A stretch of 64,000 nt of DNA. Source: Ophiura sarsii (Eukaryota > Echinodermata > Ophiuroidea > Amphilepidida > Ophiuridae). The notes beneath the pieces are model-generated. The model had not been told where the DNA came from. It did not search any database and worked only from the letters and a program-made list of their open reading frames with translations. Position 1 is the first letter of the stretch; each line of letters starts with the position of its first letter. The stretch is from the NCBI GenBank assembly GCA_035610835.1, contig CM069445.1:32104811-32168810 (forward strand). The letters are read 5' to 3'. Below are positions 57,585 through 64,000 of the stretch, piece after piece. The translations under genes were made by a program, and so were the position numbers.

Positions 57585-58776
57585 GTAATTAATATTGATT
57601 TTCATATATTTTTGATTTATTGGTAACCCCCTATCTAATCCATTTGAGAGAAACTTCACGGCGAAGCTCGTGAGCCACGGTGCCCTGTTTATACGCATAT
57701 GAAACTCATATCCACTCATATCCAGTATTTGTGCATTATTAACATACTTTAAATCCAAAATGACGGCCAAAATGGTTAGATTCCATAAAATGGCACAGAT
57801 CAACCAAAATGTATGATGACAATATAGTTTTAACAATGGGGTATATTTATATATTAGACCACTCATACCCAGTATACCGTGTTACATGTCACTGTCACAC
57901 TATCGAACAACACCCTCTGATACTCTTCTCCCAGAACCGTCCCAAACACGGGTCTACTGGCATTAAATCGACCACAGAACTGCGCTTTAACATATTTAAG
58001 CGCACTATGGAGGATGCTTTTGATGCACAATTCACGTATTCCTCCCCCCCCCCCCCCCCCCCCCCCCCGCCCCCCGGAGTAACATCAACACGCGCTAATA
58101 TTGAATGTGACGATGTACATTTAGAAACACGTGAAAGTGTTATGTCTCTAGCTGTGTAAATGTTTATAGTTTATTGTAAAAACAATCATATTATCTGTCC
58201 ATGTCGGGATGTATAAAGGCTTTTTACAACGCGACATTGAAAGATAGGAACCCAGGAAATAGTCACATATGCGAAAATGTAGCTATATCTCTCAGATTAC
58301 AGATTACGTTTGATAATTACAGTTTTAGGCCCAACAAAATTGTTGCGTCGCCCTCAAGTGCCAAACATCTTCCTGTTTTTTTACTGACAGACCGTGGTTT
58401 ATGTCAAGACAAAATTAATTTGTAAATGTCAATTTGACTAATGCTTCTAGTGTGATAACAAGTTTAAAAACAATTTATTCTAGCAATTTTCTTCATTTCA
58501 TGCAGAAAATAGTAATATTTTGACAATTTGGGTATAAATTAAATTTTAAAAATTAGGGTCTGTCGCTGAGGGCAACAGAAAAACTCATTTGGCCTTATGT
58601 TATAACTGGTAAAGAAATTACATTCCCCATGTTTGCAGTTGTCAGAAAGCGGATTGGACTAAATATTTGTTGTATTTGATATTAACATATCAAGAAAGGG
58701 AAATATTTTGGTAATGGTAATTGTCCAAATATATGCCATATAAGCATAAGTGTCATCTTATATATATTTTTGACAG
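57585..58776. other. Intron stretch with poly-C tract
   Basis: A C-run lies at about 58044-58067. Frames at 57809-58159 and 58201-58425 have no recognisable similarity. Confidence 0.4.
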
Positions 58777-58880
58777 ACAAAACTTGGATCCGGAGGAATT
58801 AAAGTCGGATGATCAGCTGTGGGATGCACTGGAGACAGCACAACTCAAACTGGTAGTGTCAAATTTGGAATCGGGTCTGG
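58777..58880 (+). CDS. ABCC8/9-like: SUR-like ABCC exon, NBD2 helical subdomain
   Basis: Acceptor atttttgacag, donor CTGG|gtaaga, phase 2 in and phase 1 out. It reads RQNLDPEELKSDDQLWDALE, then TAQLKLVVSNLESGL. NLDP......LW.AL..AQLK..V..L..GL is the SUR/ABCC NBD2 stretch between the Q-loop and the signature; the form AQLKLVV is close to vertebrate SUR. Confidence 0.95.
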
Positions 58881-59413
58881 GTAAGATATAGCCTTGATTA
58901 TCATGTGATACCAGATTTTCCTTTGTTAATACTCAATAGAGATCATGTGTTTGGGATTAGCTGCCATTTTACAGGAAGAACAAATTTAAACTGTTTGCAA
59001 CACGGTTCGGAGCCACGACTCTAATTCCTCAATTATTGTTCAATACAACTTGATGAATTACATCTAAATTAAATATAACCTTTGCTTGAATGCTACTTGA
59101 AAAAAATATATGCATTTTACCTACCCCAAAGATACTTCATTAATAGAGGTTACTGTTGCCTCCAAAATGGCCGCTAATCCAAAATGTGTGATCTTTTTAT
59201 TCTGACGGTTTGCTGTGTCGAGCTGCAAATATCAAATGTCGTCATGCCATGAAACAACCTCTTTAAGAAATAAGTTAATTAAATATTGTAGTTGTACGCT
59301 GGATGAATGAGGCAACAGTACATTATCTCTTGTCAAAACTCACTAGAAACCATAAGTAAAACAGACAAATATAAAAACTATATAAACTGCCAAAACTAAT
59401 AACTTCAGAATGA

Positions 59414-60187
<774 letters not shown>

Positions 60188-60250
60188 GAGAAGATTCTCC
60201 AAGATGTGGTGGCCTCTGCTTTCCGCGACAAGACTGTCATCACCATTGCT
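60188..60250 (+). CDS. ABCC8/9-like: SUR-like ABCC exon, NBD2 before the H-loop
   Basis: Acceptor ccaatctgcag, donor GCT|gtaagt, phase 0 at both ends, 21 residues: EKILQDVVASAFRDKTVITI then A. It matches the family pattern ...ILQ.V...AF.D.TV.TIA immediately before the H-loop His, which starts the next exon. Confidence 0.93.
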
Positions 60251-60469
60251 GTAAGTTATAAATGAGTAAAACAGAGTTCATTGGAGCGGCCCTTTACACA
60301 AGGTGGGGGCAACGCGCTGGGCCGTGGAAGATATGGGGTTGTAAGGTGCCGGGACCAGGCACGGGTCAGATTGTTCAAAATGCTTTTCAGCATACATTCA
60401 CACGTCTCTGGTGAATAATTTTATTTTAGGTTGGGGCACGTGACCCGATTATTGAAAATAGATAATACA

Positions 60470-61544
60470 TGGTGTCCCAAAAGTCTATGCACGACTTTGG
60501 AGCTTTGTATTTCACAAAATATAAGTCGTATTGAAAATATGAATACATATTTAGAAAGAGGAGATGTGGGAAATCATTTTGATAGCAAACATTAGAGTAA
60601 CATCTGTTTGTAATGCCGCCCTAGACGTAAAATATGTATTACTGCAAATATGTAATTTTATACTTCGGAGGAATAAATCCATACCTTAAAAATACGGGTA
60701 GAGTTGGTTAGACGGAAAGTGATCCGTCAATTGAAAAAATAAAATGTGGTTGCTTATCCAGTTGCAAAATGCCACTCGTGCTTTTCTGTCCGCTGCTTTA
60801 ATGTTTTGTTTGATCTGAATCTTGTATGGAAACTTCAATTCCTTACGCAAGATTCTGTGAACAGTTGATCTTTTAATCTTGTTTTCTGCGGAAAAGTCGG
60901 CGAATAGATCTCTTTGGACTTTTTGCTACTGCATTTCTTATGAAATCAATGTGACTTGTTGATCTACCAGTCTTTTTTCTACCACAGCGAGACAAATCAT
61001 GCACAGATCCTGTGTTCAAAAAACTATCCACCAACTTCAGAATGGATATTATTCCTGGTGCGCGTTTCACTTTGAAATGTTTACTGAACTTTTGTTGAGT
61101 AAGTTGAACTGAATTTGTTTCAGCGTAGAACCATACAATTGTATTCGCTTATCTATGCTGTATACCATATTGATTGAAGACTTTTGCTGTGCACTTTTGT
61201 CTACTACGCCTATTAATGTTGTGAGTGACCGAGTTTGGTAATAACATAAATGTTGCAAGGTAAGCAGTGAACTGTGACTAATGCGCATCGTTGCTTTCAT
61301 ACCGTTAATTTATGCGCACCTGATTTTAGCAACAATGTGTGGTACTTGGTATGGGAGGGGTCTGATACACGGCCAAAACCTTTCAATCAGTTTTATAATG
61401 TTGTGGGTTTACCAATAGGGTTGTGTTTGGTATCAAAATAATTTCCCAAATCTCTTCTATCAAATGGTTAAATTTATACCATATGATTTATATTTTATGA
61501 GATATGACTCTTCAAAATCGTGTATAGACTTTTGGGACACCCTG
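60470..61544 (-). mobile_element. Decayed mariner transposon
   Basis: TA (60468-60469, 61545-61546) flanks the ends CATGGTGTCCCAAAAGTCTA and agacttttgggacaccctg. Broken minus-strand frames between about 61110 and 60720 encode the N-terminal half of a Tc1/mariner transposase: a first helix-turn-helix (KRAPGIISILKLVDSFLNTG), a GRKKTGR hook-like basic stretch, and a second HTH (PKRSIRRLFR, then STVHRILRKELKFPYKIQ). Stops and frameshifts interrupt it, and the catalytic DDE half is missing. Confidence 0.85.
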
Positions 61545-61561
61545 TACATAAGGATGGTGTG

Positions 61562-61587
61562 TGTGGGGGGGGGGGGGGGGGGGGGGT
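61562..61587 (+). repeat. GT then poly-G tract
   Basis: A run of about 23 G follows tgtgtgtg directly beyond the mariner's right end. Confidence 0.9.
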
Positions 61588-61743
61588 AATCAGCGAAATT
61601 GTTAAATTGGTGGTTAAAACAGCAATATGCTTCTTGAAAAAAGATTTGCAAAATCCTGTTAGACAGGTTTAGATCTGCAGAACATAACAGGCCTGAAATA
61701 TTGGTTCTGGTTGGTCAAACTGTATAGTAAATAATTTGACTTA

Positions 61744-62244
61744 GGGATCACGTCAAAACTCGACCGCCCGTTGACCGCCGGTTACGTCTGGTTCCGCCCG
61801 GTTCTCACAAAACGTGTCGTCTGTTATAATATACACACATAATGAGGTCAAATAGTTACACTCTGGTGAACACGACCGGTTGAAAGTGCCACGTCACACG
61901 CGTGAGCAATAAAAGTCTCAGTTGACAACCAGTACAATGCAGCTATTGATTTTCGCTGGGGTTGGCTTTTTCAATCTGTTTATAGCTCAATTAACTTTTT
62001 AAAATCAATACCGAAAGTCTATGAATGGTTATTTTTATAGAACGATTATAGAGAGAGCTATTATGACCGCAAAGTAACAGATTGATAGTGTAAATTGGTC
62101 CGGTTACAGCATTAAGTCAACCGGCAGTTGTTCAGTGTTGCATGCGTGAATATTCATATACCAGTAAAACATTTGACCTGAAAGAACCGGGCGGAACCGT
62201 ACGTAACCGGCGGTCAACGGGCGGTCGAGTTTTGACGTCTCCCC
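61744..62244. mobile_element. PIF/Harbinger-like MITE
   Basis: A TTA duplication (61741-61743, 62245-62247) flanks about 65-bp inverted repeats rich in CCG (aaaactcgaccgcccgttga and its complement). It is 501 bp with no transposase. The target size and G-rich end match the element at 8087-8578, though the sequences differ. It ends 67 bp before the last exon. Confidence 0.75.
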
Positions 62245-62314
62245 TTAACAAGAAAGACAAATGCATTTATGCACACTAAATTATACTCACATATCTCATT
62301 TTTACCATTTTCAG

Positions 62315-62452
62315 CATCGCGTCGCCACAATCTTGCAATCGGATCGCATTGTGGTTCTAAGCGAAGGTCACGTAGTAGAACACGATACTCCAGAAAATCT
62401 GCTGGCAGACGACACCACTATTTTTGCGTCACTTGTACAAGCCAACAAGTAA
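62315..62452 (+). CDS. ABCC8/9-like: SUR-like ABCC terminal exon, H-loop to stop
   Basis: Acceptor accattttcag, phase 0 start, 45 codons and TAA. It reads HRVATILQSDRIVVLSEGHV, then VEHDTPENLLADDTTIFASL, then VQANK. The leading His is the H-loop histidine (split as IA|HR from the previous exon). The FASLVQANK ending closely resembles the FASFV.ADK end of vertebrate SUR and places the stop at the expected position. Confidence 0.97.
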   Translation, partial: HRVATILQSDRIVVLSEGHVVEHDTPENLLADDTTIFASLVQANK

Positions 62453-62900
62453 ATTAACGCAAACTAACTTCAACGCAGAACAATTTCTTATATTTGCATT
62501 ACTTGTACAAGTCAATAAACTAATTTAAACGCAAAACGATTTCTTACATTTGCATCACTTGTACAAGCCAACAAACAAGTTAATTGACGCAAACTTATTT
62601 CCACGCAATCAGATTTTTTTAAACATTTGCGTCATGTGTACAAGCCAACAAGTAAAATGACTGACGCAAACTTATGTTCAGGCAATCCGATTGTTTACAT
62701 TGGCGTGACTTGTTCAAGCCAACAAACAAGTTAAATGACGCAAAACTATTTCAACGCAATCAAATTTTTTTAAACATTTTCCCCTGGCGTTAAGTGTACA
62801 AGCCAACAAGTGAATTGACGCAACCAGGCGACTCGAGTATGTTTGCGTTATTTGCTCAAACAAATATTCAGTGTTGACGCAAATACTCCTGCAGTAACTG
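62420..62900 (+). repeat. 3' UTR minisatellite built from the last coding bases
   Basis: The end of the coding exon (ttgcgtcacttgtacaagcc, then aacaagtaaattaacgcaaa) recurs as about six degenerate copies starting near 62494, 62550, 62626, 62700, 62785 and 62840, spaced about 55-80 bp. Each unit is itself palindromic: TTTGCGTCA near its start pairs with TGACGCAAA. Confidence 0.85.
62514..62519 (+). terminator. Possible polyadenylation signal AATAAA
   Basis: The first AATAAA downstream of the stop codon lies 62 bp after it, in the second minisatellite copy. Another is near 62921. Either could serve; the sequence alone cannot decide. Confidence 0.4.
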
Positions 62901-63014
62901 ATGACGCATGTGCCAACAAATGAATAAATCTGCTTCCTGATGGGCTTCCACTCTACTTGATCGTATATCGTCTTTTTGCATCACAGTATTATATACAAGC
63001 CAATTGGAAAATGT

Positions 63015-63264
63015 ATGCAAATCTACTTCCACTGGAATTGGTTGGCATTCAGGAGGAGATCTCCCTATATTCTCAAGCACGTGGCTGAGCTCTGAAATGA
63101 AACAAGTATTTGCTACAAATTTGGTATCATTGGAAAGATGGAATCATCAGTTCAGTTGCATATGAAACACGATATTAACATGTCCCAGGGCTTACCTACG
63201 TGCTTCAAATATGGGGAGATCTCCTCCTGATTGCCAACGAATTCCAGTTGAAGTAGATTTGTAC
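63015..63264. repeat. Inverted repeat with 67-bp arms downstream of the gene
   Basis: Bases 63015-63082 (gcaaatctacttccactgga onward to caagcacgt) recur inverted at 63198-63264 with a few mismatches. A diverged direct repeat (tttggtatcattggaaag / tgtggtgtcgttggaaag) lies at 63119 and 63379. Confidence 0.8.
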
Positions 63265-64000
63265 CACTATTTTGTCCCCAAAAGTAAAAAACAGTGGTAA
63301 ATTTGGCACATTTTGAAAATGAGACCTCTCCACCTTCACGAGCAGGTGGTTAAGCACTTCAAGTAGTGATTGCTACGAATGTGGTGTCGTTGGAAAGTTT
63401 TAAACACTGATATGAATCACAATATGAATATATCACGAAATATTTGAAAGATCTGTGATTGAAAACATATTTCCGAACATTTTATGAGCAGTTTAGTTGA
63501 TTTGAAAAGATAACACACGTTTCCATAGCAAGACAACACATTGGCACCTCGTTTATGTTATTTGACCAGTGTTCCAATTTTGACCCAACATGACCTTTGT
63601 CCTATAACTTCAATAATACAAGTCTAACCATGGCAAACTATATATTTTTGTGATCAGTAAATAATACGATTTGGCATATATTAAGTTGTGTCTTTAAATG
63701 TCCGCTTAGAAATATCCATTCTTATTTCTCAAAATGCTCAATTGCTATGAGTTTACATCATCCAGATTTGAAATCAGCAGTTCAAAGTCACCCAGAACCA
63801 TAATAAAACATCCAGCCTGGTTCAGCCAAACGGACAATGAATGTATTTGTAATGGGAGACCAGGAGCGCTCAGGTCAATGCGCTCAGCAACACATTGCAT
63901 GTTGTTGTTGGTTCTATCAATTACCCGTAGTTGCCGTTATGTTAATTTAGGAAGCGTTCATAAATAATTTGGTGGGGGTTGGGGGGGGGGGGGGGGGGGG
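63265..64000. other. Downstream stretch ending in poly-G
   Basis: No gene recognised. The window ends in a G-rich run from about 63973 to 64000. Confidence 0.4.

Noticed and set aside
58201..58425. Small frame between NBD2 exons
   Set aside because: No similarity, no splice signals in matching phase, and the flanking exons join without it.

Overview
The window is eukaryotic, almost certainly from a marine invertebrate animal. All recognisable host coding sequence is on the + strand and falls into 22 short exons with GT-AG borders and consistent reading-frame phases. Together they encode most of one kind of protein: a sulfonylurea-receptor-like (SUR, ABCC8/ABCC9-type) ABC transporter. Introns are long and packed with transposon relics, foldback repeats, minisatellites and unusually long C or G homopolymers. 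An echinoderm or hemichordate source is a guess from overall character, not something the sequence proves.

Two runs of 100 N (7673-7772 and 57124-57223) divide the window into three pieces. Piece 1 (1-7672) holds five exons for the end of the second transmembrane domain (TMD2) and the start of nucleotide-binding domain 2 (NBD2), through its Walker A motif. Piece 2 (7773-57123) holds the start codon, TMD0, the L0 linker, TMD1 and the first strand of NBD1 (12 exons, about 718 residues), and ends in a tandem array of five and a bit 2,774-bp units. Piece 3 (57224-64000) holds the rest of NBD2 (D-loop, signature, Walker B, H-loop) and the stop codon. The protein order is therefore piece 2, then piece 1, then piece 3. 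The last exon of piece 1 and the first exon of piece 3 join in matching phase and in the right place in the protein. The simplest reading is one SUR-like gene whose contigs were scaffolded in the wrong order, with the NBD1 Walker A to early TMD2 part lying left of the window. Tandem paralogues are the alternative.

Region by region. 1-7672: TMD2/NBD2 exons, two 1-kb mariner-like elements in opposite orientation on either side of one exon, and several palindromes. 7773-20600: no recognised gene; a PIF/Harbinger-like MITE, purine-rich and poly-C tracts, a TA-flanked repeat at 12.1-12.9 kb, a possible untranslated first exon near 15.5-15.75 kb, a 2-kb TIR element with three 335-bp internal repeats, and a 7-bp minisatellite. 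20.6-41.3 kb: TMD0 to NBD1 exons, with introns carrying mariner-type MITEs, a hAT-like element with an 8-bp target duplication that contains a truncated LINE with its own 17-bp target duplication, a palindromic element holding a LINE fragment, a TTAA-flanked MITE and a LINE reverse-transcriptase relic. 42.9-57.1 kb: the 2.77-kb tandem array; each unit carries a mariner-type MITE, two divergent tRNA-like sequences and the TTAA-flanked MITE. 57.2-64 kb: NBD2 exons, a decayed mariner, another Harbinger-like MITE, and a minisatellite in the 3' UTR built from the last codons of the gene.

If joined, the exons would encode a membrane SUR-type regulatory ABC protein. The NBD2 motifs visible here (Walker A lysine, FSVGQ signature, Walker B with glutamate, His of the H-loop) are intact.
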